Of a stretch of 64,000 nucleotides of DNA, positions 12,701 through 26,203 are shown piece by piece. The first letter of the stretch is position 1. Each line of letters begins with the position of its first letter. The stretch is from contig OZ176052.1 of assembly GCA_964247055.1 (NCBI GenBank), forward strand, positions 10,912,001-10,976,000. Reading direction: 5' to 3'. Both the position numbers and the translations under genes were made by a program. The DNA comes from Paragordius varius. Lineage: Eukaryota > Nematomorpha. The notes under the pieces are model-generated. The model was not told where the DNA came from. It saw nothing but the letters and a program-made list of their open reading frames with translations, and ran no database searches.

Positions 12701-15700
12701 GTTAAAGAATTCTGATAAATAAAGTTGACGGTCCCTTTACCATACAGTAAAAACCGTTAACCATATAGATCTAAAATATGGATAAATTAATAAAAACGGA
12801 CACTCTTTATAATTGCGATTCTTTAAAAATTTTTTGACTTAAATTTTTAATATCCTTATACTCTTAAAATTTTTTTATCAGGTATTATTACCGTTCAAAT
12901 ACGCTAGAAATTTCATTGAGCTTGAGTTTTGCCAGCTCTCCCGTTATTCGGTGAGCATCTCGTTTATAATTATCCAACACATCTTGCATAGTTTTGGTGT
13001 CCAATTTAATTTTTTGAGCCTTAGATTTTAGTTCCGTTTCATTCCGTTCTACCATATCAATCTTTTGTGTTATGAGGTCTAGGTTAGCTTTTGTTTCCAA
13101 CATTTTTTCCTTGATCAAATCATTTATAAATTTTTTAAAAAATATTTGAAAAGAAAACATCTCTATACTGATTGGGTTCTTTATAGTTAAGAGCCATATA
13201 AATTAATAAGTTAACTCTGATTTAACAAATTCCTAGTTGTTCACATGAAATGAACAGTTTTTTGATCGATCAAATCATCATTGAAAAAATTAATAATTAA
13301 TTATTTTTGAAATTTTTTACAAAATGTTAAATCTTACATACCATTGTATAATTAATGAAAACTTAAGCAAACTAAAATTCTGTTTAGAGAAGGATTATGA
13401 TCCATTTTTCCTCACGATTGGCGTCAATATAAAAGATGAGTATTAAATTCCATACTTTATATTTATCCAAATTTTCCATTAGGGCGGTGGCCTCAATCTC
13501 CATTTGTTTCATTTGATCTTTGCAATCTTTGATAGTTTTTTCAGCGTTGCTTGATTCCTCTTTGTCTTTGGCTAATTTGGTTTTGCATTTTTCAAAATTT
13601 CTATTTAAAAAAAAATATAAAATTTGTAAATTAATATATCGATACATTATGGTGTATAAAAAAAGATTTAATGTTAAAATTATGTTGAACATTAATTTTG
13701 CACATATTCGCAACGACAGTACCCGTCCCCCTTTATAAAAACTCCGATTTCTGAAAAAATATATGGGCCGTCCGCATCCTAACTTTTTAAATAAAAATTA
13801 TATCTGATGTTTTAAATTAAATCCACATTAAACTTCATTAGATTACATAAGAAAATGATAGAATTATTAAAAAAATTTTTATTTTTGGCTCATTATAGGG
13901 GTTACATAATACCAACCAACCAGTACGTTTGTAGGAATTTGTTTTCAATTTCAACGATTATATTAAAATCTTTATTTTGAAAGGACAGTATTTATTTTTA
14001 CAGTAAAGTGAACTGAAGGTTAAAACCTTTTAATTTAGTAATCAGTTAATAAAAATTCTAATTCTAGTAATTCCCGGCCAATATCGAAATAAAATAGTTA
14101 TTCCTAAAACAGTTAAACTGGGGAAGGAATGTCTTTTACTAAAATGATATAATTCTAAATGCTGTTTTTTATCATATGTGAAATCGCTGAAATATGTCTG
14201 GCGTATGATTAATTTAGCAAACTCACGAAATTAATTAAAAGAAATATTAATAGTATTTTTATACTTTCGCAATGATTCAGTTTCATGCTTTAATTTGTTA
14301 TATTCCTTTTCCAATTTATCCATTTCGGCATTATTTTTATCCAATTTAGTTTGAATGGGTTTTATGAGTTTGTCAGTCACAGATTTTATTTGATTGTCAT
14401 ATCTATGATATGGTAAAAATTGATATTATAGTGACAAAAGGTAAAAACTAGTGCCTTTTTAAAGCTTAATTTTTCCATATCATTAAATGATTATTACACT
14501 CAAATATATAGAAAAGCTAATATTTATTTAACCTTGCAAAAAGATAGTTTATATTAATATAATTAAGTTTTTTAAAAAATGGTTGTCTTTTAAAAAATCT
14601 CGTTTGGCAGTTGGAGGTTTGTCTTTACATTTCAATTTTTACTGTAATAATCTAATATGTATATAAAGTATGTTAAAAAATAAATATTTCATAAAAAATT
14701 AAATTTTGTTCATTTAATAGTTACTTTTCGATTTCAGCCTTAGATATGTTGGATTTTTGGATTTTTTCATCATGAATGTTTTGTAAATTGGTAATTTCTG
14801 TGGCCAAAATTTCAATCCGTTTTTCCATTTTAGTTTCCTCTGAATCTTTCCTATTCGTTTTAGCACCAATCGCGGCTTTTTCATGTGCTTTAAATTCCTC
14901 CAGTTGATTTTCCAATGCCTTAAGTTGAAGTTCTAGGGTCTAAAAAGTTGAATATAGACATGATATAACATTGGCAATATATATTAAATTTATTGCTAGA
15001 AACATTAAATATAATTATTGTGCCTTTAATTTATTAATTATTCTATTGGAATTAATTTACATTATTGTCTAATTATTAAGAAAATCTTTAAACCGAGACA
15101 AAAGTATAAACAAAGAATTATATATTTGACAAATGTTTTTTTAATTATAAACTTTAAACCGACAATTTAGATTAAATTAATTTAGTAATGATTATATAAT
15201 TGAAACAAAGTTTAAAATCCGAAACGATAATTAATGAAGTCACAAAAATTTAAAATGAGACTAGACCCATAATGGTTTGTTACTTAATGTAATATTGAAG
15301 ATTTGGATAATAAAAAATGAATAAAATTATTTGAGAGAAGGCAAACTATAATCTAAAAACACGAAAATCCAAATATTTTTTTTGTAAACAAAAAACACAA
15401 AAATAATTTTCCCATCACTTCAATTTCCATGGTCCATGATTCCCGATTTAACTTTAATTGCGTGAGTTGTTCATTGTTTAATTTGCGGAACGTTAATTCA
15501 ACATTATTCTTTTCGTTTTGGCATGTGGTTAATCGTTGCAATACCATTTCACATTCATTCTCAAGTTGTTTCAATCTGTTTTGATATTCAACCATTTGTT
15601 TTTCCTCGCGTTCCCGCATTAACCGTTCTTTTGATTCATTCAAATCTTCAGACTAAATTATAGTTTAATGTTTGATATTAATTAGATTTAAAATATATTA

Positions 15701-18700
15701 AAAAACAGTGGCCCATATTAAAAATGATTTAAAAAATATTCTACAAAGGCCACAAATTTTTCCAAAATTAACTTTATATGTGCTTAGAGGGAAAACAAAG
15801 AATATATAAAAACTAAATTTTAGGTAAAAAGAGTCAGCATAAATAAAACACACAAAATATGACTAAACAACATGGTAAAATATTTATCTAATAATGATAT
15901 TTTAGGATCATTTTTTTTTAAAAAATAAAAATTTTTATACGAATTTATTTAACATGTTAAATATTAATTATACTTTGGAATTAGGGGTTTCACTGATATA
16001 AGGGTATATGATATGATTAGTTGAATGTTCACATTTCACATAAAACTTTGATGACATTTTCCCACGTATTTGTTTATTACCTCCACCGCTTAGAGTTCCT
16101 TTTAATATAATTTAAAAATTTAGGCAAAAAAAACAGTATTAACAACCTGATTAAAATTGTTTTTTAATAATTAAAATAAATCTAATAGACAATTTTCTAT
16201 GAGACGTTTTTAAAAATATTTCGGATTTTTTTATATTTAAGTGAATCTTGATCCTAAAAATGGAAGTATGTTCTACTATATTAAGGCATTGATACAACTA
16301 ATTACTTCAATTAAAAAATTATATATGATAGCTTATTTTTTATATATAATCCGTTATAATATTAAATAATATTACACTGAATCAAATTAAAAAATTATCA
16401 TTCATTGATCAAAATGAATGGTGTTTCTCAAACCCTAAATTTAACAAAAAAAATCACAAAGTTTGAGGTATAAAAATAATAAGTGCATTATATTTAAGTA
16501 AAAATTCCGTAATTGTATTATTATCTAATATCGAAAAAAAACTAACCCCCACAATGCAGTTTAAGTTATAAATCCGAAAATTCGTAATTTTTTTATTAAC
16601 ACCCATAGTGATTAAAAAATTTATGCGCAAAAATTATGTTCTCAAACTTTATTATACCTGAGACTTCAATCAAATGGCCTTGGAGGGTTACAACACGATT
16701 ACGTTTCCTTCCACTGTAAGCTAAGGCAGTGGCTTGTTCTAAATCAGGACTTACTAAGGTTTCTCGCATGGCATAATAAAAGGCGGCAGATATAGCATCT
16801 CCAATCGATATAGGTAATTTACTGCTAAACAATAGTAAGCGGTAAAACTGATTTATGAAAAACAATTATAAAAAACCGTAAAAAAAATCAAACCAAATAT
16901 TTAAATGTTGTTAATTAGGTGTAAATGTATGTTATTATTTTAAAAATATAATTTAATTTGATCAAGTTGGATAATTTTAACGTAATTATTAATGAATTTA
17001 TAATTAATTTTGATGATGTTTTTTGCATCAAAATCTTCCAAAATCAATTTAGCCTAATCCATAATTTATGATGTAGTTAAAGCGTAATATAGTTTAGTAC
17101 TAAAGTCAAAGTTATGATTAATAAAGAGTTACAAATCATTGATTTTTCCTATTAATTTAAAGGTCTTTGAATATTTACATTACATATTTTACGCCTTACT
17201 TATTATTCTTTAATAATTTAATGTACCCTTTATTTGGGGGATTTTTAGTAGGTGCAACCAAAAACTTGACCAAATCATACAATCGTTGAGAGGTACCATT
17301 TGTGGCAGTATTTTGAACTAACGATAGCATAGCAGAAACATTAAATAAAAGTTGTGAGAAAAATATAAAAAAATAAAAATTGTTTACATTAGAAACAATA
17401 TTTTAAGAGTTGGTCAGGTTTATACGATATTTTCATTTAATAATTTTTTTGATTTACGAATACCTGGACCAGGAGCTAATTGATTCGCGCAAACAAAGGT
17501 GGAGGGTGGGAGTTTTTGTCGTTTCAGAAAATTTATGGCATTTTGCGCACAATTTTCATCCATTACCTTATTAAATATTAAAAGTTGATAAATCAAAAGA
17601 TTTTAACTTAAACTTTACCATTTATATGCAATAAATATATAAATAAGTTATGACCTGTTTAACATATATTTTAATTGAGTGATTTTACACTAATAAATTT
17701 TTTATGTTGGATCAAGTATACTCGTATTGAACATAAATTTACATTTTTAATAGATTAATAAGTAATAAATATACATTTTTTCAATTAATATATATTTACA
17801 TTTTACCTATTTGGACAAAAATTTTAACATTAAGAATAGTTTGTAAATGAACACACACGCGTTTTATAAAAAAGTATGTAAAGGTAAACTATATAGTAAC
17901 TTTCCTGAAAAAATGTATGTTAAGGTAACTAAATAAAATTTATTTTTTAATGCTTTACCAATATATTATCGAGAGCTGAACCGCACGCAGAACTGACAGC
18001 CACATCATATTTGGATGGGATAATACCCAAGTCTCCCTAAATAATAAATATAAAATAATTCCACCACATAAGGAATATAATGGTTAAAACTTTTTGGATA
18101 AAAAGATACAGTAAAGTTAAAAAGATAAGGCTTAAAATATGAAAAGTTAAACAAATTTTCATTAAAAGAATCCATTTTTAATTGATAAAATACGGGCTTA
18201 AGAAGCTTGAAATTAAGATTTTAACCTTATACTTACCAGCACTAATCACATAATAAAAATTAAAGGTGCAAAAATATGGCTGACTTTTACTTTTTTGATT
18301 GTGGCTCTTTATTTTGAAAACTTTGATTTAACAAATTATTTTACCCTTATATATTAAAACTTTACCGTACCCGCATTTTCAAGGCATATAAATTTTATAT
18401 GTACTATGGAAAGTTATTATTGATAAATAAAAGACATTTGTATAATAAGAAAACAAAATTATTGACTTATTCTTTTTCAGACTAAATGAAAAAAATAAAC
18501 TACAATAGTTTTTTACCCGCATAAGTAAAAATTAAACAGTAATAAATTTTTATCGATAAACAACATAATTTATTTCTAAAATTTTATAAGGTGCCATCTT
18601 ACATGACAAATGTAAAAAAATATTTGCCAATTCGAAAAAAATATTTACCAATCTCATAAATCCTTAACACACCAATTTTTAGCGAATAATAATTAATTAT

Positions 18701-21700
18701 GATCACGAAAAAAAAGTAACTATGCGTCCAAGAATCCCATTAATTTTTCCATTCCGTTGGGCTTGCATGAGTGATTTGACAACTTGATTCCTCAACATAT
18801 TTTGGTAAAATAATTGTTCCCCACCAGCACTATTTTGAGCTATTTCGGTGTCTCCATCATTATTGCTGTTTAAATCATTATTGTTGGCACTTGATAGATT
18901 GGACGAAAGGGCTCTGAGTTTAACATTAACATCTTGCATTTCTTTCCTGTGTTGAGTTAACTACGAGGGAAAAAAGTAAGCAAGTAATTATAAACACAAA
19001 ATTTAAATGTTTCAAAGGGGAGAGATAAACCAAATTTTTGTGCTTAAAACACTGTATTTTATCCAAAAGAATATGCCATGAAAATTGAAGGGTTAAAACG
19101 AATCTTATAAATACAACAGTTTTTGTAAAAAAGGTATGAATTAAATTAGGGTGCAAATATACTGTAATCTATTCAAAAGAATATACTGAATAAACAATTT
19201 TACTAAAAATACGAATCTTTGGCTTATAAAATTTAGAGAGTGTCCATACAATAAAATACATCCAACAAAATATGCCATATAAATCAGATTAACGAAAGGA
19301 TTTTAAAAAATCCAATCTTTATATAAAGAGCTAATTGTAATTATTTAAAATATTTTATCATGATGTGATATCCATTTAAATGGTTAAAATTTCAAACGTT
19401 AGCGACTCTTTTACAAAATTCACAAGAAAGTAATTTTTACTTGTGATTTTAATCGCTTTTCATCGGTAGCTAATTTTTCAATACTGGATCGGAGAGTTTC
19501 AGCTTGTTTTTCTAACTCTGGTAAATCTTTAGTGGTCAGATTTTTTAGATTTCTGCAAAAATAAAAATAATGTTTTAATTTTTAAAATATTTATACCATT
19601 ACAATTTTAATAAGTTTTATTATATGTAATATAAAACAATCACATACTCTTGTATAGATGACTTTTGTTTAGCAACTTGGCTAATTTGATCCCCAATAGA
19701 TTTAACTTTGTTGCGTTTTTCTTCCAACATATCGACGAGCATTTTATGTTCAGTTTTGGCTCGTTCGAGCTAAAATACGCAAAAAATTATATATAAATTT
19801 TTAAAAAAAATGAAGATCTAAACATGGTTTCTAATCAGTAAATATTAAGTGTTAAGCCTTAAAATATATACTAAATCTTTGAATGTATAATCATAATTAC
19901 CAAAACTAAAAATAAATTTTATATATAATGACGATTTATATGAAGATTCTTATTTTTTGTAAAAAGAAACCTAGATGTTAGGTTATTTTTATATAGTAAT
20001 GGAATCCGTCCATGTTTTACAGATTAGTTAACATTCTACAAGTTATATAGAAAAAATGAAAGGTCAAAAAATATGGTATGGTTAGATTTTTACTTTTTAA
20101 GCTAGCTTATTCAAAACTTTTACTTTATTTCTTTACCTTATCTTTGCAAATTTTTACTGAACCAAAAATAAATAATATATATGCATACATTAGATTTAGC
20201 TTCAATGTATTGAGGTTCAATTTGTTCCATCAAGATTTTTTCCTCCTTTTCTTTGGCTTGTGTGGCGTGTTTTGTGTTCTCCTTGAGCGTTTTCAAAGCT
20301 TTTTCCAACTCTGATTCCAAACGTGATTTGGTATCCTTCAAATTTTGTGAACGACCATCATGACTCTGCAAATATTCATCGTTACGTTCAAGCGTGTCGG
20401 TCCATTCTATAATCTATTATGTAAAAATTTATGCATTTGAATATCAATTTTTTGATTAAATAACCCTAATATACAATGAAAAACATTATGCGGAATTTAT
20501 GATGGTATTAAATAGCTACAAAATATTATGTAACATTTGCGATAAAAATCGTACTATATGTCTAACTAGGAATCAATATAGGGAAAAGGTATAAGAAACA
20601 AAAAACATCAAAAATGGCCGAAATAAATTTTTTGCAGCTTATTAAACATCGTTAAAATAATTGAAAAAAACTTGTATTTTAAACCTATTTCCTGGTACTT
20701 TCACACTTTTATATTATCTATAAAATTATAAAAATAAAAGTTGTTGATGTGTTGTTGTACATGTCACCATGAATACCCATTTTGAATTATAAAAATGTGT
20801 GTCCTAACCAATTATTTAGAAGAAATTTGAACCATTAAAAAAAATCGAAAACAATCAATGAAAAAATTTAGAAAATTATATATATAACACCTTTTTTTCA
20901 TCGTTAGATATACTATTTGTGAGCGTTTGTAGTTTTTGTTGGTTATGTTTATACGTTTCGCGTATTTTGGCATCTTGCAAATCCAAATCATTCAACTTTT
21001 GTTGACACGTTTCAAAAGTTTTGGTTGCGGTTTGAAAATCTCTAAAAATATTATGTGAAACAAAATATCATACATGTCAATAAAAAATTTGGAATGTATT
21101 TGTATTGAGATAACAATTTTTCTTATGAAATGTTAATCAACCTTATGAATTAATTTATATTAAGATATCATAAACTCCTTATTTAGAGTTTAAAAAACAC
21201 AGAAAATAAATATACCTATTGGTAGTTTTGTGCTGAGTTTCCAATTCTTTTTTCTCCTTATCAGCCGTTGTGATAGATAAATTTATGTTGTTTAATTCAG
21301 TGTTTGCTGTTGCTAACTCTTTTTCACGAATCGTTATTTGACGTTTAGTTGTATGTCTGATAAAGTTAAAAAAAGTCATAAAATACGTGTTTTTTTTATT
21401 AAAAATTTTCGTTAGGAACTTAAAAAACGAGCAATTTAATCCACGTATCGTAAAAATATCAAGCCATGGGATTTATCTTACTGAAAATTAAAATTAATTG
21501 ATATTTTGAAAATTCCGTTATAAAAATGAAAAATAGGGAATTCGATTCTTGTAAAAATATACTAAGCATAGGAATAATTACGGTAAATAGGTAAACCATA
21601 TTTTTAAAACCTTTATCATTATTATAATTAATCGTTTTGGTAAAAAAAGTATATAAAAATGTAAATTCGTACCAAATCAATTTTAGATTGACACTTTAAA

Positions 21701-24189
21701 TCAATAGGTTTAAAAAATTAAGGGTTAAAAATATAATTTACTTTAGTTTTTTTTGCTTATACATTATAAAAAAGATTAAATCACCAATTTTGTGTTTCTC
21801 ATTTATAATTACATGGGCTATAAACTAAAGATCAAAGGTTAAAATTATGATTTTCCCGTGTAAAAAATTTGATGCTTTTTATTTAATTTGATAATTTTAA
21901 TTTCGTAATCATAAGAAACAGTTTCAACTAATATTATAAAAAATATAGATTATGCTTTTGATATTGTAATAAAGCGTGCTTTAAATAATAATTTAATCTT
22001 ATTTTGATATAAAAAAACTCTTTTAAAATAAATTATTTTTTAAATTTTTTTGTTTTCATAAAATTAATTTATACAGTAATTATAAAATCGCACAAAAGTT
22101 TCAACTTTATAAATTTCAAAAAAAATAGAGAATATACTCTTGATGTTGTAATAGAGTGTGCCTTAAACTAATGCATTTGTTCTCAGTTTTTAGGTATTGG
22201 AGTGCCTTATTCCGAGCAGGTTCTAAACTTTTTAGCTCATTCTCACAAGCTTTGAAACGAGTTAATTTATTTGTACGTTTTTCCGATTCAGATTCGAGTG
22301 CCACTGATATTTTGTTAATGGCCGGTTGATAACTATTATGACATATATAAATTTATAATTTTGTGGTCAATCAATAAATAAAAATTTTTTTATCATTATT
22401 TTTTCTTTTTGCTAAAAAATATAGGGATTGGATCTTAACATATAATATAAATAATAAGCAATTAAAAGAGATAAAAAATTGTGTATTTTTCATGTAAAAA
22501 CACACATTAATCAAATATAGTCAAACCTCCTTCTCTAAAAAATCTAAAATAATATACCTCAGCCGAATAAAAATTAATAAAACTACAGTATCACTTATGG
22601 TTTCAAAAAAGAAAGCATAAACAAAAAAAACTAAAAAGAGTTTAGTCTATAAAATTGCTTCCGTAATCGCCAATATCAAACATAACCATTATATCAAATC
22701 AAACTTGTGTCTCAACGGACGTATACTTATAGTATTCTGTAAAACTCACGAAAACATTCACGTTTCAAAAAAATCACCTTTTTTAATGGTAATTGTGTTA
22801 AAAAAGAAGCCTCACCGCCGAAAAATGCAAAAAGTTAAATTTGAACTAAACGAAAAAAAACCCACAAGAGTCTTAAACTCAACCATTTAGAAATATTTTA
22901 AAAAGAAAAAATATCTGGAAAACTGTTATGCGAGTTCCAATCCCTGAAAATATAATAATGTATAAAATACTCACCGATTACTCCCGATAATATCTTCTAA
23001 AAATTCAAGCATTCCATCTTCATTTTCGTTGGCAGCTTTCGGTTTCATCAAAGATATCATTTCAACTTCCCCCTTAAAGAAATATTTAATAACAATATGT
23101 CAGAGATTAATGAAATGGGAAATTTATTTTTAGATATAACCATCACTCTTCAAATAAAATCAAGATATTATTTTATGGATGTTTATTTTGCAGCGTTTTA
23201 TTTTTGATTTTAAAAACGTATATTTTATTACTCACAGCTGATTGATGAGTTTTTGAGGGTTTATTAATGTGTCTTAAAATTTTTCGGAGTAAACGTTCTT
23301 TATTAAAACAAAATTACAATATTCTAAGTTCGATACGTTATTAAATAAAATAAAGCTTAAATAAAATACCAATAAAAATTGAAGAAAACAATTTATTTTC
23401 AATTAATTTTTTTAACAATCCTATTATCGCGGCTTAAAAAATGCATAGAAAAATAATATACATCATTAATTTTTGAATTTAAAGCATGTGAGAAGTATTG
23501 TACTCATCAAAAAAATACATTATATATTCTAAAACCATATAATTAAAATATAATTTGAAATAACTTGTAAAATTAGAAATCTATTATGGTCCAAATCGAT
23601 TCCATGCGATTTAAGTAAATCCGATATTTCTCTGTAATTAGACTTTTTCCCGTTTATAGAATAATATGAGGAGTTATCCTTAAAAGCTGTGCGCGATATA
23701 TTAAACTCTATATTTTGTGGAAGAGAGTTTTCGGATTCGGCATTTAAGTTTTTCTATCATTATAGGCATTTAATACCTGCAAAGTCTTTTTAAAAAATAC
23801 TTTAACGGTACAAAAATTTATATCGGAATGTTGGGAACTATTGTGAATCAGTACGCTGAGTTTTTTGGACCGTATCTTACTAGCCCGAAACCCAAATACA
23901 AAAAGCATTGAATCGATGACATTTGATTTACCACTACCATTAGGGCCAATTACTGCGGTAAAACTCTAATTTATAAATTAATTTTTAAACCTGGTGAAAA
24001 GGACCAATGATTTGTTTCCCGAAATAAGACTTAAAATTTTCTGTTTCAATTTTTTCAATAAGTAATTGTTCTTCATGAGGATTATATGTTGCAACCTTAC
24101 TTATAGTATCAGGTATTTCGATTTCCAAATCTGCATATTAAAGATAGACTACCTCTATAAATTTTTATTTCATCTTCTGTAAGATCCAT
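5588..24189 (-). CDS. SMC4: SMC4, condensin ATPase subunit (28 exons)
   Basis: Condensin core ATPase; pairs with SMC2 to compact mitotic chromosomes. Exons, 5' to 3' on the minus strand: 24153-24189, 23991-24130, 23777-23965, 23565-23753, 22975-23072, 22138-22332, 21216-21356, 20891-21041, 20189-20413, 19648-19769, 19441-19552, 18721-18960, 17959-18036, 17464-17566, 17227-17317, 16658-16824, 16040-16098, 15419-15652, 14725-14939, 14265-14402, 13456-13600, 12892-13109, 12080-12231, 10820-11043, 10035-10148, 9853-9971, 8941-9124, 5588-5743. Sum 4,236 nt, 1,411 residues, all phases consistent (human SMC4: 1,288). Walker A GPNGSGKS at residues 66-73, hinge about 590-760 with coiled coils on both sides, signature LSGGEK at 1313-1318, Walker B YIMDEIDAALDF near 1338-1349. 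GEVEMISLMKPK and IEKIETENFKSYFGKQIIGP are SMC4-specific. Exon 23 (residues about 1096-1146) is a Lys/Ser-rich insert. Introns 1-3 are 22, 25 and 23 nt; the last is 3,197 nt and full of repeats. A poly(A) signal lies at about 5565-5570. Confidence 0.96.
6013..6053. repeat. (AT)n microsatellite
   Basis: A pure AT dinucleotide run of about 40 bp in the last SMC4 intron. Similar runs lie at about 1187-1206, 9668-9698, 41347-41385 and 44812-44847; the last two are in MFSD14 introns. Confidence 0.9.
6307..6783. mobile_element. TIR element family B, copy 1 (nonautonomous DNA transposon)
   Basis: About 480 bp inside the last SMC4 intron. The left end reads ATTACCTTTTGGGTAGTTTT; the right end, reverse-complemented, gives CTTTTTGGGGTAGTTTT followed by similar bases, so the ends are imperfect terminal inverted repeats. 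A near full-length relative lies at 38981-39518 in the opposite orientation, and an interrupted one at about 46318-47285. Shared internal blocks include CCGCCATTTTTT and CACAAAACTGTAAAAAATA. No coding frame is visible; it looks like a MITE-type element. Confidence 0.7.
7130..8400. repeat. inverted pair of about 90-bp repeat pieces
   Basis: The minus strand of about 7190-7290 and the plus strand of about 8290-8390 carry nearly the same sequence, sharing for example GAATTTCACAAACATGGAAA and AGTTACCAT. The two pieces flank the LINE RT remnant in head-to-head fashion inside the last SMC4 intron. Between and beyond them (to about 8930) the plus strand holds broken protein-like frames with no homology that I recognise. 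Confidence 0.6.
7436..7880 (-). mobile_element. LINE reverse-transcriptase fragment in SMC4 intron 27
   Basis: Minus-strand frame with YGLRQSSIPGPLLFIIIMEE and WVILFADNLVV, matching RT motifs; the catalytic ADD reads ADN. An upstream piece in another frame (about 7780-7870) reads FFDLEHAFDTVD, the RT DLxxAFDTV motif, so at least one frame break and a stop separate them. It is clearly related in style to the LINE at 2880-5550 but not a simple copy. It sits in the same orientation as SMC4 and is dead. Confidence 0.8.
11632..11817. repeat. long hairpin (inverted repeat), SMC4 intron 23
   Basis: Two arms of about 75 nt (11632-11706 and 11742-11817) are near-perfect reverse complements, for example GGTTGCTTATTTCACACTAT against ATAGTGTGAAATAAGCAACC, with a loop of about 35 nt. 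No coding content. It probably is a foldback/MITE insertion; the high arm identity suggests it is young or kept by gene conversion. Confidence 0.9.
11826..12039. repeat. second long hairpin directly beside the first
   Basis: Arms 11826-11891 and 11973-12039 are near-perfect reverse complements, for example CAGTCATGTATCCTTTATTT against AAATAAAGGATACATGACTG, with a loop of about 80 nt. It starts 8 nt after the hairpin at 11632-11817 but shares no obvious sequence with it, so two different foldback units abut in the same intron. Confidence 0.9.
23754..24152 (-). other. three SMC4 micro-introns
   Basis: Introns 1, 2 and 3 of SMC4 are 24131-24152 (22 nt, GTAGTC...TGCAG), 23966-23990 (25 nt, GTTTAA...ATTAG) and 23754-23776 (23 nt, GTATTA...GATAG). 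Removing them joins residues through the conserved IGPFH/SFTAVIGPNGSGKS and FKKTLQ/KNLN junctions, and leaving any of them in would break the frame or insert a stop. The GTTTAA donor shows that relaxed 5' splice sites are used in this genome. Confidence 0.93.
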
Positions 24190-25171
24190 AGGCCGTTTTA
24201 CGAATTCAAATTTTGCGTGCAATATGTAAGTTATAATGCATGCTAAACTGTTGATTTATCTTGGCGTATAAATATATATGGACCCATCTTACAAAAAATG
24301 TATGAGCTTTTTAAAAAATTATTAAAATTTATGATTTAGTTTTCAATTAGGGAATATAGATAGATGTATGTAATCTATCGCCACTGTTCACAGGTATAGT
24401 TTTTCTAGCTTAACTAAGTGCACACAAATTTTTTTAGCGAAATATACATATTTTAATAGCAAATGTATCGGAAGTTTCTTTCTGATAAGTCTTTTCGCAT
24501 AATTAATTAAGTTATTGTGACGTAATATATGTAAGATATAAATTGTTTTTTTAAAATTCATCAAGTAACCGTACCTTTAAATTTGAATTCGAAGCGATTG
24601 TAAGCATCAGCGAATTATAAAAGAGTATTATAAAGCGTTTTTATGGGATTTCCATCACGCCTTAAAAAAGTATGAAGCACGCTTCAACAAAAGGCCAAAA
24701 TTTTTATTTTTGAAAAACTATGCTTTTTAAAAAAAATATTGTTTCTTGATGTCAAATTTAATATATAAGTGAAATTTATCTCACAATCCCAGCATTTATT
24801 CTAAGATAACATAAGAAGAGGAAAAATAGAATTTTCGGAGCCCACATCTAAAAATTATTTTTTTAAAAATGGTTTTGCTTTTTACAGATATATGATATAT
24901 TTTAATGATATTTTTTGGAATGAAGCATCTAGCTTTTTCCAAAAAAAATTATAAAACTGCGCAAATTTTGCCATTTTCTTATATGGAGTTCTTGCCATGA
25001 AATTGTAAAAATCATAGGTATCATGATAATCCTGATACATTTTTATATGAGGATATATTTATAATCGTATTATTTTTTTATACCCATCGATTTCGCACGC
25101 AGTGTTATCCAACATATAAAAATATTTTCGCTAGTATCGGTAATTTTGAGTTTATAAAAAAGCTCATTCTT
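24190..25171. other. SMC4 upstream region and repeat family D
   Basis: No exon is seen on either strand. From about 24,835 there is a sequence TTCGGAGCCCACATCT...GGAATGAAGCAT that recurs at about 26,232 and, more diverged, at about 48,607. The SMC4 promoter should lie within the first few hundred bases; no canonical element stands out. Confidence 0.5.
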
Positions 25172-26203
25172 GGGGTGGGGTGATAAAAAAAATTTTTTTG
25201 ATTTGACTTCTAGTTTTCCAAGTTATGGCTTGCCTTCATGCGAAAAAAAACTTTAACATTAGAGTTTTTAAGTCATCCAAGAAAACTTTATTCGGAGTTA
25301 AAATATCATGTGATCAAGTAAAACTCAAAGATTTTGCAATTGTTGTGTAGGGCACAACAGATTTAAAAATATGGATAAGATCTTTTTGGAAACTATTTAT
25401 GTATGTAATTTAGTTTTTGTATGTAATTAAACCCTATGTTAATGCTACAAACTGTTTATTTGATAAAATTTTTGGCTAATTCTATTCAAATTGGGTGGAT
25501 ACAAAAGAGGATAAATTTTTATAAGAAAAGTGCTAATTTTTAAATTTAGCATATAATAATATGCTTAATTTAAAAATTCCGTGACAAAAAGGATTGATAC
25601 ATGAAAATATCTACAAATTAATAATTAAACATTAATTTTGTTTAAAATTGTCAAATCTTCGTTTTACATAATAAACGAAATTACTTCGTCATTAAAACAT
25701 AAAGAGTTTATATCATCATAAATTATTTGAAATGTAATGTTGATAATCAATTAAAAATAATTATATATTGTAATATTGTATAAACATCCCATTATATTTG
25801 CAAAAGGACTCCCAACAAAACGAGTAGTTTGGTAAAATAATAGAAGAGTGTTTTAAGGGCGAATGGTTTCATCAACTTAAAAATTTTAGTTACCGGGCTA
25901 AATATAAAATCTCTAATATTAAATTACACACGTGCCATTAAGTTTAAAAACTTTAAAAAATGCATATTGTATAGATTGTTTATCTTTTTCTGCCTTATTT
26001 ATAAATTTTGTTTGAAAATGATCAAAATAATTTTTGTAAAATTCGAATTGGGTGGCAAAAATGTTACATCCATAAGCAAAAGACTTGATTAAAGTGTTTT
26101 TTATCAGCAACCTTCAAGTGTACACTTGATGGCTTAAGTAAACTTGCTCTACTTGCCAAGCTGGACTTACAAGTCAAGGGCGACTTTTTTATAATCATAC
26201 CCT
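25172..26203 (+). mobile_element. TIR element family A, copy 1 (about 1.03 kb)
   Basis: The ends are imperfect terminal inverted repeats: GGGGTGGGGTGATAAAAAA on the left, and reverse-complemented GGGTATGATTATAAAAAAGT on the right, each followed by CTTGAC/CAAGT-rich subterminal sequence. A second copy lies inverted at 47487-48464 and aligns along its whole length. There is no long frame, so it is a nonautonomous DNA transposon. No target duplication is visible at this copy. Confidence 0.75.

Noticed and set aside
16040-16098. SMC4 exon 17 ending at the AA/GTTTTATG donor
   Set aside because: That would give phase 2 and break the next exon; the GTGAAA donor three codons on keeps phase 0.
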